This document shows positions 10,276 to 21,243 of a stretch of DNA of 49,276 bases, in pieces. Source of the DNA: Mesostigma viride (lineage: Eukaryota > Streptophyta > Mesostigmatophyceae > Mesostigmatales > Mesostigmataceae); the NCBI GenBank assembly GCA_009746045.1, contig RPFO01000213.1, forward strand, positions 1,256,802 through 1,306,077, in the 5' to 3' direction. How positions within the stretch are numbered: position 1 is the first letter of the stretch; each line of letters begins with the position of its first letter. Made by a program: the position numbers and the translations under genes. Below the pieces are notes generated by a model. The model made no database searches, was not told where the DNA came from, and saw only the letters and a program-made list of their open reading frames with translations.

Positions 10276-11325
10276 CAAGGAGACAATTAACCAGCGCAGG
10301 CCAGAAATCGGGAGAATCCGGACCATGGTAGCTCAAGCCTGCCGTTATTATCTTGTCCGCGTTTTCGAGTCGTTCAGGATGATGAATATGAATGGACATG
10401 GAAAGGTGTATAGCCTTGTGCATTGAAATTAACTAACTAATTAATTAATTAATTAATTAATTAATAGACACGTGACTGCGTCACGTGAGCATAAGTCCTC
10501 AGTGGGAGGGGAACATGGGATGGAATGGATGGTGGAAGCTATCTATAGGTCCTAGCTAGTTACAGGGGTGTGGGCACCGCGGCCCGAATCGCTATGAATG
10601 CCATACTTGGTCACACGCGGAGCCCCCACAGGCTTGGGGGTGGTCTCCTTCATCACTACGTGCCATCTATCCTTGCGCACCATCTGCCTCCATATTACAG
10701 ACAAACCAGGAGGCTGCCCGGGTGTGAGCCCGTCACGTCTAGTGTACATAGCACATGTCCATGCCGAGTCTATCACGAAAAGTCCACGGGTGGCGGCCCT
10801 GCCGCGCGCGGCCGGGGGCACGCCATGCAGGTGAGGACATATCGCCCAGGCTGGGCGGGCTTGGTGCCAGCTAGTCTATATGATGTATCTACCTGATCTG
10901 TGCGGGCCAGGTACGTGCCCGGCTATAGGCCCAGCTAGGCGCCTGCGCCTAATAATGTGGGAAACATAGGGCAAATCAGCGTACAAATCCTCATTACTAC
11001 TAATGTGCAAACCAAAGGGGATGTTAAGAGCCTTGCGCAGCGCATCTTGGTGACGGCGCCGTCGAGTCGTTGCTCCAGCTCCTGCGTCAGTGTCCAGGTC
11101 TCGGCGCCGTAGGTCAGGATCGTCAGAATGACGACCTTGAAGAGTTCACGCTTGACGATCCGGGGTAGGGCGGGGTTGCTCCACCAGCGGCGGTACGTGG
11201 TCATGGAGGTGCGCCCACCCCATGCCGATCCGTGTCGTCATGCATTGAAATTATGGCCGGCTTACGTGTAGAGCGACTAGATGACCTATAGACGGTGGGG
11301 CCGGAAACAGCTTGCTTGATCACTT
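10276..11325 (-). mobile_element. R repeat copy, split by LINE-C
   Basis: An 8-bp TSD, GGGACTAT, lies at 10268-10275 and 11326-11333. The left edge starts with CAAGGAGACAA and ...CAGCGCAGG, which is the constant edge of all R copies; the right edge is variable. If the constant edge is the 3' end, R is transcribed on the minus strand here and this copy is 5'-truncated, as expected for a retroelement. No ORF is visible. Other copies are at 34541, 39062 and 44467. Confidence 0.65.
10432..11240 (-). mobile_element. LINE-C copy, 5'-truncated
   Basis: A 13-bp TSD, TGCATTGAAATTA, lies at 10419-10431 and 11241-11253. Minus-strand coding pieces are 10935-11204 (VVILTILTYGAETWTLTQEL) and 10552-10821 (GLSVIWRQMVRKDRWHVVMK, ORF2 C-terminus), separated by a frame break. 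The 3' end has a different hairpin, CACGTGAC-GCA-GTCACGTG (about 10469-10488 on plus), next to a (TTAA)n tail. It is related to but distinct from LINE-A and LINE-B. Confidence 0.8.
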
Positions 11326-11777
11326 GGGACTATGATTATTAAAGCCAAATACACAATTTATTTGATTGTTGCGCCCGCTCCAAGGGTCGAATCGGGCCCG
11401 CAACAGCGCGGCCCCTCCCTCCTAGGGGGGGGGGGCTAAGGGCTTGCCCACAGAGGCTGGCGTGTGAGCCTGGACAATGGTCTGTCCGACCTCGATCTGC
11501 TTGTTCTGCATAGCAGTCGATCCAAGAAAGAGAGCTCTAGTGAGGAAATGCGGTGTTCAAACTTAGCTGGGACCATACGGTCGGCCAGCAACTGCTGTGT
11601 ATAGTTCAAGGCATCACTGATATATCAGGAAAGCCGAAAGCCACGAGGTAGCCATGGCTGACGGCGGAGCTCATAACTTTCACTTTTGAGCACCGAATTC
11701 AGCTGTGAATATCACAATCCCTTCGTCTTTCTAAGACACACATGCTGATATAATTTTCCGAAGCTATTACGCAATAT

Positions 11778-13176
11778 GTGACGAGCAAACGCTCCTCGAC
11801 GCAACGCAGCCTGGCGGCTGCGCTCGGCAATTACAATACGTCTGCAGCTCCGGCCATCAGGTCCGGCAGGCAGTGGTGACACTAGTCGCGCACTGGTGGT
11901 CGCCCAGATATACCCCCCGGGCTTTCCTCGCCCTCTGCATTGCCTGACCCAAAGCGCAGTCGCCCAGGCGAACCTGGCTGGTCTGAGCGTGATTTTGACG
12001 TCGACAGGCTCTTTACTGGTCACCTTCGACGTCAACAGGCCTGGCCCGTTCGACATGCCACCCATCAAGATACTGGAGCTCGATCGTGTTTTACGGGTCA
12101 CGCGCCTCACTGCTGGCCCTCATGTGCCAGCAACTCCAATTCAAAACCAACTTTTTCCGCAACGGAGCTGACGGCCGGTTTTCCCACCGCGCATCTGACG
12201 TCCCTTCTTCGACCAACCTGGCCGGCTGGTCTCGCCCGGCCCCGCCTTCAGCTCGCAGCTCTCTTTACCATCCTTAAGCGCTCTTCCGAGGACCTCGCAT
12301 GCACCCCGCTCCCATTACCGAATCCACCTTCCTCCTCCACCTCCACCACGCCCTCTCACAGCACGTGACGCCCCTTGCTGCAGATGTGGCAGCTGTGGGT
12401 CGCACGCTGGGTGCTGAGCTCCCCACCATCCCCACCGCCACCGCCACCCTCCTCACCTCCACCCCCCCACACACCTCCGCCTCCACCGACTCCATCACCG
12501 CCCAGCTCCGCGATCGACATCGACCAGCACCTTAAGGACAATGCCATCGCCATCGAGGTCCTGCAAAACACGTACCGCAGGCCTCACCGCCCAGGCGGTA
12601 AAGGACATTGCCGCCAAGCCAGCCCAGGGCTGCTGGCCTGGCCGGCGATGCTCCTCCCATCACGACCTGGGCGGACATGCTTAAGCAGCACACCACCTCC
12701 ATGCACCGACCACCTCCGCCGTCGCAGCCCAGCTCCAGCGGCAGACGCTTGACCTCCGCGAGGAGGCCGAGCTCGCCAAGCGCAGCCTCAACGTCATCGT
12801 CAAGAACTTCAACATGGAGGAAGGTGAGAATTCCAAGAAGCGTGCACGTGCGTTTGAGAGAGAAATTCTTATAGTCGCATGGGCCTTACCGGTGCATGAG
12901 ATCGAGCTGGTCACCCACCGCCTTCCCCGTGCGCGGGATAAGGCAGGGGCACCCCCGCTCCTTCTCACCTTTAAGAACCCGGTGGACAAGATTTCTTTTC
13001 TCAGACGCCGCAAGCGGCTCGAGAAGACTCACTTCACCCTTGACGACGACTTGACCCTGGCGCAGCAACAACTGCGACGGAAGCTATGGCCGACCTACCT
13101 CCAGCTCCGGCAGACCAAGGCGAGGCAGCCGGTGTACTGGAAGGGGGCGGCCATCTACGTCGGCCATAAGCCCTAG
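11778..13176 (+). pseudogene. LINE ORF1 protein, frameshifted (copy 2)
   Basis: The start codon has become GTG (GTGACGAGCAAACG at 11778; the homologous site in copy 1 is ATG). The frame breaks repeatedly. Recognisable blocks: proline-rich region, coiled-coil remnant, TWADMLKQHTTS near 12670, an RRM-like block with HEIELVTHRLPRARDKAG and PLLLTFKNPVDKISFLRRRK (12893-13015), and C-terminal box LTLAQQQLRRKLWPTYLQLR (13048-13110). The last 120 codons are open (12814-13176). Confidence 0.75.
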
Positions 13177-13346
13177 CATGTGACCCCCGCGGCCCCAACG
13201 ACTCCAGACGCCCCAGCTTGGGGGAATGCAGCAGTAGTAGTGTAGAATAGATAGACCGTGGCCATGTACATGCATGTACGCCTCCTACAGGCACTATACC
13301 AGCTCATTTGAACGAGCATTATTTAACCATGTACATGTGTGCCTAT

Positions 13347-13650
13347 TAATTAATTAATTAATTAGACTCGTGCTCCCGTTGGGGAGTCACGGAGCATTAA
13401 CCCCGATGAATGGATGGATGGGTGCACACATTCCTACCGGTCTAATCTATCTACATTGGCTACATGCTACATCTATCTAACAACATTCTAACTACATCAT
13501 CTATCTAGGCAGCCGCACGCTGCCCTAGGGGGAGCTATCTAGCGTGCCTCCCGCGGCATTGCACACGCGGGCGCTTCCCCACTGGGGGGGGCTCGTTGTC
13601 CTCTATGACCTGGGCCCACTTGGCCTTGTCCATCACCTGGCCTTGTCCAT
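13347..13650 (-). mobile_element. LINE-B 3' fragment
   Basis: The left TSD CATGTGTGCCTAT is at 13334-13346. Its right partner starts at 13651 and was later cut after CATGTGTGC by ORF1-only copy 3; the rest (CTAT) lies at 22075-22078. The minus strand has the LINE-B ORF2 end (KAKWAQVIEDNEPPPVGKRP), 3' UTR, stem-loop CTCCC-CAAC-GGGAG and (TTAA)n. A short internal duplication (GGCCTTGTCCATCA) occurs at its 5' edge. Confidence 0.75.
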
Positions 13651-13847
13651 CATGTGTGCATGGAGGATCCGACGTCGAAAATGGCTGACGGCGGTATGGC
13701 TGACGGCGGAGTTCAGATCTTTTGCATCTGAGCCCCAAATTCGGTCAGACCACTCGCATTCGATGCGCTTTTTTGAGACGCACCCGCCAGTATAATCGGT
13801 TACGGCTGAAACGCAGTATTGCGGAAGTTATCACGTGACAGGCAGCT

Positions 13848-15212
13848 ATGACGACCTCTAAAGCAAAACGGGGTTTGGAAAAGGAGCTTACCGGCTCCCA
13901 GCCCAACCCGCTCGCCATCGTTCTTGCCCAGCCGCCTGGGCTCGCCAACCCACCGCCAGCAGCCCCATCGCCCAGCGCCTCGCCTGAGCCCAAGAAACCC
14001 TGCCACGCTCGCAACTGGAGCAAGTTCCTCCCCGGCGACCGACGATTCGCCTGGACCGTGTGGCAAGAATTGTCGCCGCAGGAATGCATTGAGGTTCTCC
14101 AGTTCCTCGAACAGGAGCGGAAGCTCTTCGTGCCCAAGGGGGGGGCGGCTATCGACTACAATGGAGACATGTCCTGGCTCTATGCTTTGGACGAAGTACA
14201 ACAACGCCTGATTATCTTGACCAGCCAATTCCAGAGCCACCTCTCCGACCTCACCCGCACGCTCCGCACCCCAGCCCCCGCACAGCCGGCAGCCCCATCG
14301 GCTTCCTCCCTCTGCAAGGATGACCTCCGCGCAGTGCTGGAGGAGCACGTGACCTGGCCGCTGGCCGAGCAGCTGACATCGCTGAACACCACGCTCAACA
14401 AGGTCGAGGCCCGGGTCTCCAACGTGGAAACCAAGGTCGTCCACAAGCTCCAACCCCAGTTCACGGCTCTACACACCGCGGAGCAGGCTTCGGAAAAGCA
14501 TGCTACACTTGTCTCTCGCCTTAACCAGGTGGAGGGAAAGTGTGGCGTGCTCCTGAAGAAGCTTGAGGCCATCACCGCCCACACCGAGGCCCTGGCCACA
14601 CAGGTCCCCAAGATAGCGGAGCAGACGGCCACCATTGCATCCCAGCCACCCCGGCAGGATGCTGGCGACCTCCCGCCGCTCTCCTACGCGGACCTGCTGC
14701 GGTCAGCGACCGCCTCCACCACCGACGCCATCGCCACAAAGCTCCAGGAGCTGGAGAACCACCGCCAGGCCCAGCAACGGGAGGTCACCGACCGCGCTCG
14801 CCGCGAGTGCCGAGTGGTGCTACGTCGCTTCCCCCAGAAGCCAGGTGAGACGTCAACCTCTCTTGCTGACGAGCTCAAGAACCAGCTTCTTACCCTCATG
14901 GGCCTGGTAGGTGAGGTAGCACTGAGCGGGTGCCACCGCCTTCCCCACTCACGGGACAAGGCGGCTCCCCCACCAGTCCTCCTCACCTTCCCCTCCCCTG
15001 AGGATAAGCAGCGGTTCCTCTCTCGTCGCAAGCGGTTGCACGACCTCACCTGGACGCTGGATGACGACCTCACCCCCGCTCAGCAACAGCAGCGACGCGA
15101 CCTGTGGCCGGAATACCTCCGCCATAAGCAGGACCCCCAGAAGCCCAAGGTGTACTGGAGGGGCGGGGACCTGATGATCAACCACAAGATGTGGACGCCC
15201 CCAGCGGGCTAG
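13848..15212 (+). CDS. L1-type LINE ORF1 protein, intact, 454 aa
   Basis: Intact frame from ATG 13848. Visible layout: basic/proline-rich N-terminus (1-55); a tryptophan-containing block NWSKFLPGDRRFAWTVWQEL (56-75); predicted coiled coil with heptad pattern about 171-263; conserved SYADLLRSAT box at 279-288; RRM-like domain about 318-398 (RRECRVVLRRF, later PPPVLLTFPSPEDKQRFLSR); C-terminal domain with LTPAQQQQRRDLWPEYLRHK. This coiled coil-RRM-CTD order matches L1 ORF1p, the RNA chaperone of the LINE ribonucleoprotein. No ORF2 follows; the frame is followed by a 3' UTR. Domain boundaries are by eye. Confidence 0.85.
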   Translation: MTTSKAKRGLEKELTGSQPNPLAIVLAQPPGLANPPPAAPSPSASPEPKKPCHARNWSKFLPGDRRFAWTVWQELSPQECIEVLQFLEQERKLFVPKGGAAIDYNGDMSWLYALDEVQQRLIILTSQFQSHLSDLTRTLRTPAPAQPAAPSASSLCKDDLRAVLEEHVTWPLAEQLTSLNTTLNKVEARVSNVETKVVHKLQPQFTALHTAEQASEKHATLVSRLNQVEGKCGVLLKKLEAITAHTEALATQVPKIAEQTATIASQPPRQDAGDLPPLSYADLLRSATASTTDAIATKLQELENHRQAQQREVTDRARRECRVVLRRFPQKPGETSTSLADELKNQLLTLMGLVGEVALSGCHRLPHSRDKAAPPPVLLTFPSPEDKQRFLSRRKRLHDLTWTLDDDLTPAQQQQRRDLWPEYLRHKQDPQKPKVYWRGGDLMINHKMWTPPAG

Positions 15213-15562
15213 AATAGCAATAGCCCTAGATTGTAACCCTTGGCGTCACTGCCGCTAAGGCAGCCATGCCTAGACTATTTGCCTAGCTGTGCCAACACAC
15301 CTAGTCACGTGCCGCCAACGCACGGTCCACAACCAGCCATAGCCTAGTACAGCCATGCTACGCCCTGGCTATGTTTAGCCAAGCCATGCCTATAATGGGA
15401 CCCCCCCATGGATGTTGCATTAAGAATTTAGCCATGCTATGCCATGCAGAGAGATGCTCTCTGTCGAGAAGCCATGTCCTAGCTCTTGTATAGCCATGCT
15501 GATCTTCCTCCCTCACAGGCATGCTCCCCCCCTTACCCGGGCATAGCGTGATAGACCATGAG

Positions 15563-15584
15563 GGTGCAGGTGCCCTGGTGCACC
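15563..15584 (+). promoter_or_regulatory. 3' UTR hairpin of ORF1-only element (variant GGTGCA/TGCACC)
   Basis: GGTGCA (15563-15568) pairs with TGCACC (15579-15584) over a 10-nt loop. The compensatory partner is at 9122-9144. Confidence 0.5.
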
Positions 15585-15598
15585 TAGAGCAAGGGTAG

Positions 15599-16292
15599 TG
15601 TTGCGTCCAAGCCTATTTAATTAGGTTCCTTTAGTGGACAGTTCGGCGCAACAATGTTAAATAGGCGAAGTCTTAGTGTTCGACTATTTAGGACTATTTG
15701 TACAGCCGGTTCATACGGCGTTGTACTTGCTATTCAGTGGTTTTGTAGTACTTTCGGTACTTTGGTTTATCTGTAGGTGCGCAGCATGTCAATGTGCGTG
15801 GACCTAGTATAAGTCGTTTTGGGTCGTACAGTCAATTCGTGTGAACCGTAGCGCCCTAGAGATCTCGGTTGACCATGCGTCCAAGCAGTGCTGCTTGGCA
15901 CTGCTTGGCAACGCCGTGAGACGCCAAGGTTAATAGTGTGTGGGAACGTTCACCATTGTCACCCCCGGAATGAATGAAATGAATTGAGTTAATCTCTTTC
16001 TCTTTCCGGCTGGGTCACGCCCGCGGGTTTAGGAAATGCATGGTCCTGAATTCCTGTCGTAAATGCTACATGTACCTCGGGAGGCATTTCGCCCAGCTTC
16101 CCACGAGGTTGCAACACCTCGGGCTTGAACCGGCCAGGGTCAACTGCGCCAGGTTGATTATGTTAGATTAGTTATCGTCCATACTAGTCATGGTGTGGAT
16201 TGCGTAGATTAATATAGCGACCACTGTTCATAATGGTCTATTATGAATCAGGTGTAGATCTTTTACACCCGGCAGTCAGCCGGGATGTAAAA
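15599..16292 (+). repeat. 5' LTR (694 bp)
   Basis: Begins TGTTGCGTCC and ends ATGTAAAA. The 3' terminus is not the canonical CA. It differs from the 3' LTR at about 16160 (G versus A) and at three positions in 16264-16268. It contains the palindrome CCAAGCAGTGCTGCTTGG near 15881-15898. Confidence 0.9.
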
Positions 16293-16293
16293 C

Positions 16294-16310
16294 TGGACTC
16301 GGAGGAATCC
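16294..16310 (+). other. candidate tRNA primer-binding site
   Basis: TGGACTCGGAGGAATCC begins one base after the LTR. TGG at the start complements the CCA end of a tRNA. The tRNA species was not identified. Confidence 0.55.
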
Positions 16311-16734
16311 ACCTGAGTCGCAGAGGTAAATATGCGCTGTTTATAAGTTTCTAAAACAATCGTAATGTCACATCGCAGACTGGCCACCTTGCGATTGTGC
16401 GTATGTCGCGACCTACACTCTAGAGGTCATGACCCAGGTTCCTGTCAGGAACGGCTTTTTTTTCACGATATTTAATTTTAGTCGACTTTTAGTGGGGCGG
16501 GGTTGCTGGCGAGTGTTCGAGGGAATATCCTCATCATCGGCGACCTCTTTTACTTCGGCAGCGTCCATGGGCACGACACCCGGCAGTCAGCTGGTGGAGT
16601 CGAAGACACAGGTACGCCCGGAGTAGGATTGTTCATTATGATAGAACGCTCCTTCGGCCAATGCTGTCGAAATTTTAGTTTTTCCTAGACTTGAATTTCT
16701 ATCAGTATATGCAGCCCTACCCAGTAGTGTTTCT

Positions 16735-17035
16735 TTTAGGGTTGCAGCCCTTCCAGGCTGTAGCCCCCTTTTCTTTTAATTTGTCATGCTGCAGCCCTTC
16801 CAGGCTGTAGCCCATTTTTGTGCTGCAGCCCTTACATGTTGTAGCCCATTTTTGCGTTGCAGCCCTTCCAATCTGTAGCCCATCAGTTTTTGCGTTGCAG
16901 CCCTTCCCGGCTGTAGCCCATTTTCGCGTTGCAGCCTCTCCCGGCTGTAGCCTATTTAGCGTTGCAGTCCTTCCAGGCTGTAGCCCAAGTGTTTCTTTTA
17001 GTGGCAGCCCTTATTAGCTGTAGCCCCTAGCAGCA
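16735..17035 (+). repeat. degenerate tandem repeat, about 33-bp unit, in LTR element interior
   Basis: Around eight units share GCAGCCCTTCCAGGCTGTAG, usually followed by CCCATTTTTGCGTT-like spacer. Each unit is itself a small hairpin (GCAGCC/GGCTG). Confidence 0.65.
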
Positions 17036-17364
17036 ATTAAGTGTACACTGTGGCTGGCTCCTTAATCTTCGGAGCACGCTGAACAGGTCATTCGTGGGTA
17101 TGGGTGGGGGAGGCAGGTCTTGCCACTCTTGTTCAGGCAGAAGAGTTAATTCTTATGCACACGGCACTCCTGGGTCACTAGGAGCCACTTGTACCACTCT
17201 ATGACCTTCACCACCTTTGCCTTCTGCCCCAACCCTCCTCTCACCTGGGTCATCAGTGTAGAGGGTACAGGGAGGGCAACAATTGTTGGATGCACTACGT
17301 AGCTGTGACAACAGGTAGTCATATCTGTTGCATGCGCGAGTGGTGACGCGCAGTAGTAGCTACT

Positions 17365-17590
17365 TTGGTTGGCTGCTGCACTGTTACAGGTGGTCACACT
17401 TGTTCTTTTCCTTCATTGGGTTGTTTTATTTTCTTTAGGTGCTGGTAGTCATGCCAGTATCTTGGAGACAGGCAGGTAGTAGCCAGTCTGGCTAGCTGCT
17501 GCGCTGTCACGGGTGGTCACACCTGTCCTTCTTCTTTCTTTTGTTGTTTGGTTATTTCCATATGCTGCTAGTCATGCCAGTATGTTGACA
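17365..17590 (+). repeat. imperfect direct duplication, period about 125 bp
   Basis: GCTGCTGC.CTGT.AC.GGTGGTCACAC...TAGTCATGCCAGTAT appears at about 17370-17461 and again at about 17495-17582. A second duplicated pair, TTTTCCTTCCAGTCAGGGAG with GCAACCTTC.TAGTTGCAG, lies at 18190-18250 and 18362-18422. Confidence 0.55.
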
Positions 17591-20500
17591 CTGTGTCCCT
17601 GTGGTTGTAGCCGTTAGCTGCCTGTACCATGTACCTCCTTTGCAGGGGCCAGGATGGCTGCCTGTGCTCACCTTATAGGTGCTATAGTGACAATTGCTAT
17701 CTTTAGTAGCATCGTCCCTTGTAGTCTTTAGTGACTGCAATATTCTAGCAATATTTGTATCAGCTGTGACAGCAGCTAGTAATAGCTGTGTTGTCTAGGT
17801 TGGTCTTATTTGCTACTAGACATCGCAATTAGGGATACCCTCATGGCTGTTGCTGTCTCTTTGTTGGGATCAATTAGTTAAAGTGACAGTTGTTGCAACA
17901 GTTAGTCATAGCTGGTGCCATCATGAGTATTTTGTCTCTTTTGCTTCTTTTGGTTCCTGTGTATATGGCCCTCACGGCCGTCCATGTGAAGTGCATCAAC
18001 ACTTTACCTCTTTTGTTTCCTTAGTGGTTGTCGCCGGCGTTCCACCGGCTTGTTCCTTTGTGCATCATGTCCATCTTCAAGCGTCGGCCTGTTTGGCAAG
18101 GGTAATTAATGTTTCTTACCTTTGACGTATCTATGCGACGTGGTTGTTTCAGGATGATGCGCTTGGTTGTTGTAGCTCGGGTACCTTACTTTTCCTTCCA
18201 GTCAGGGAGGGTTCTATCAGCATATGCTTTGCAACCTTCCTAGTTGCAGATTTCACTTTGCTGAAATGCATGCTGTTGTGGACGTTCATGGACATCATTT
18301 CCCACGTGTGGATCCTACAGGGTTCCCAGTACTCCTGTCATGCACACTTGTCTCCTCGTACTTTTTCCTTCCAGTCAGGGAGGGTTACGTCGCCACAATG
18401 TGCAACCTTCTTAGTTGCAGGTTTTAGGCAATGGAGCACTTAGCTGCATGACGGGCCTGGGATTGTTGTTGATTTTTGTTGCTTGACATAACAATCTATG
18501 GATCCTATAGGGTTAGCAGTACTCCTTCAGTCTGAAGGCGCTATTAGCATTTTGTTCTCTTCCCTGTTCTAAGGGGAGTTAGGACTCTTCACATGCGGGG
18601 TGCATTGGGTTTTACCACCACCCCCACATCATCTATCCTCAGTCGCATTCAGCCCGTTGCCATCCCCCTCCCCTGCACAGCCACCGTGCCAGGAGCTAGC
18701 AAGTAGTATCCTTGTTGTTAATAGGGGTTGCTGTTGGTCATACATGTTGTTTGCTTGTATTGATGTCAGGTGATAATGGGTGTTCATACCCATTGTTGTG
18801 GGTGTGTGGCACGTTTCTGTTGCAGGTAGTCATACCTATTTTTTTTACTCAATACTAGCGGTCATGCTGGTAACCGTGGCAATGGTTTATCGGACATCGC
18901 TAGAAAGACACATCTACCATGATGACAGGGGCTCGTGATAGCTCAGTACCGGGGAGTTCCTCGACGTGTTTGTAGGGGCAGCCTTGCTTGTGGACCTGAT
19001 CACTCCACTCTCACTGCCATTCGGACACATGTTTCGTAGACACTGCCTTGTCCTGAACTTCACACCCCTTTCTCCCCAGTCTTGGGGTACCCTTGTGGGT
19101 ACAATGTCTTTGTACCTCAGTTGTGGCACGTCTATTTTGGCTTGATATTCCATCTGTTTGGTTTGTTTGGAATTTTTTTTTCCTTCCCCCCCCCCCCCTC
19201 CGGGTGCTTTCCGTCGCGAGGGCGCTCCGATTCCCATAGAGGGGGGAGGAGAGAAGAAGGAAGAGGCTTCACAGCCCCTTAGGGGGGGGAGGAGTCACAG
19301 ATATAGGCATCTGTGTGTTACCCAGTTAGTGGACTAAAGGGAGAGGCTCCCATCCCCCTTAGGGGGGGGAGGAGTCTGTGTGAGAAAGCACTGAGGTTAC
19401 TAGTGTTATTACTAGTGGTGAGATCAGGTGCATGTGTTGGTATGTGTATAGTAGATACGTGGTTGGGTGTCCCTGGTTCATCAGGGACAAGGGTCAGCTG
19501 CACTATGATGTGTGCGCTTAGAAGATGTATGTAGGTGTATGGGGTGTGCATAAAGGATTGGAAGATGCGTATGCGTGTCAGAGGAATCTTTCAATTTTTA
19601 TTAATTTTCACTTTGTGTGGTTTCCTCCATGCAAAGGCACACGCAGGGCTCCCCCTTAGGGGGGGGAGGTATCTCATCTCTTTCGTGCGATGGATGTGCG
19701 CAGTCATGCACACTTGTCTCTTCCCCACCACACCAATACCAGCCGCAGGTCCGCAAGGAGGAGCTATCTGCTCTTCAGGACCCCGCTCTTCAGGAGGGGT
19801 TGGACCTCGGCGTTAGTTCATTCGGCGCGGCGTCCCCCTTGTAGTCATACGAGGTGGCGAGGGACACGGATTTCATAAGGGTTACGTACGTCGGCGCAGT
19901 GGCGGCAGTCAGCGCTAGGGCGACCGTCGGGCGATGTATCACACGCGACGTCCGTCGCAAGCGTATATTTGTGCAACGGTGGTAAGCCACCGTACATGGA
20001 GCCCGCGCTATGCCCCTCAGGTATAGTGGCGACGGGCGACAAGGACAAGGAGACACAGTGGCCACATCGGCGAGTCGATGGACGCATCGGCGAGTCATTT
20101 GTTGGACAACATGGTTTCCGGCATTAACAAGGCGTCCGACCTCTCTTCGCAGTCCGCGGTGGAGGTCGAGTAGCGGGTTTTCTCCCAGCTGCAGGCCTGC
20201 GTTGCGTTTAGGTTTGGAGAAACAGATGGTTGCACAGGCAGAGTTTTTTTTTTTAGGCGCGGATGTCCACCACGATGGAAGCGGTACTCCAGAAGGTGAT
20301 GGAGCGGATGTTGACTCCCCAAGCGGCGGCGGGACCTGGGGCTTCTACACATTCCAGTGCAGGACCCAATCAGGTCGCGCCTTAAGGGCCGGGCGGGGCA
20401 GTCACCAGCGCGACGTTACCGGTGGGTACCGTGTGACCGTTGCGGGTGGTACTTCAGGGGTCGCACCAGGGCCGTCAGGTCCCCTCGTGGCGGGGCTTTC

Positions 20501-21227
20501 CAGCTCCTCACACCGACCTTTGGCTCCTGTCCAGGTTCCCCCTCAGGGGTCTGGGTGGACCTCCCTATTGCCGCGTGTGGCGATAGTACGGGCGTGCGAT
20601 TGGTCATGGTCACATGACAGTTCACATTGTGTTCTTCACCACATTGTCTTATCGGGTTGGAGCTTTTGGCACCTTGCTTGCCATTGGTAGACTGTTCTAT
20701 TTGGGACGTCGTTGAGTTGGCGACATTTGGTGACATTTGGCGACATTCGGTGACATTTGGCGACACTCGGTGTTCTTTGGGGACTTTTGGCTACTTTATT
20801 GTAGCATGGCCTTTATTGGCTCTTGTGATGAGAATTTGGAGGTTGAGCCACCTGCGTGTGATGTATCACCTCGTGCAGTTACAGTGGTGGTCGTGTCGAT
20901 GCCTGTATTGACTATCCTCACTTTGGATGTGTTACGATTCACGTATATCCGTGGCTAAACTTGTGGTGATCGTGGAGACCTTGGCTCACTGCCCTGTGTC
21001 TTGGCCCCTCGCTTCTGTCCTTTGGGCATGCATCCTTCTTCTGCGTGCCGCGCGGCCAATGGACGGGATCTGAGTTGGGCTTGCCCGATGGACCAGCTTA
21101 GTCGTGCAAGCTGGTCCCTGCCCCATCGGGACCATAGGTCACTCATGGGTTGCACCATGCGTATACGGAGTCTAGCATGTTCTGGGCGTGGTTGTCGTTG
21201 GGCTAGCGGGGTAGCCGACCTCTCCCC
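17591..21227. other. LTR element interior without recognisable gene
   Basis: No retroviral domain is seen. The interior is a patchwork of short duplications, poly-C/poly-G purine tracts (19190-19374, 19651-19670) and a 10-bp-period repeat GACATTTGGC at about 20719-20775. A short frame at 20077-20172 (MDASASHLLDNMVSGINKAS) resembles ordinary coding sequence and could be a gag remnant; this is a guess. Confidence 0.5.
19238..19374 (+). repeat. internal polypurine-tract-like motifs
   Basis: AGAGGGGGGAGGAG at 19238-19251, and AGGGGGGGGAGGAG at 19281-19294 and 19361-19374, the latter two preceded by CCCCTT. They closely match the terminal PPT at 21228-21243. A weaker fourth copy is at about 19656-19669. 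Confidence 0.6.
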
Positions 21228-21243
21228 AGAGAGGGGGGAGGAG
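21228..21243 (+). other. polypurine tract
   Basis: AGAGAGGGGGGAGGAG abuts the 3' LTR, the normal place for the plus-strand primer of LTR retrotransposons. Confidence 0.8.

Noticed and set aside
12274-12571. Glycine-rich minus-strand frames opposite ORF1
   Set aside because: They are shadows of the proline/serine-rich plus-strand ORF1.
14180-15073. Minus-strand frames of 129-217 codons opposite ORF1 copy 3
   Set aside because: The plus frame has recognisable ORF1 domains and matching copies elsewhere; the minus frames have neither.
20010-20690. 226-codon frame as a gag gene
   Set aside because: No zinc knuckle, major homology region or other gag feature; kept only as an unassigned frame inside the LTR element.
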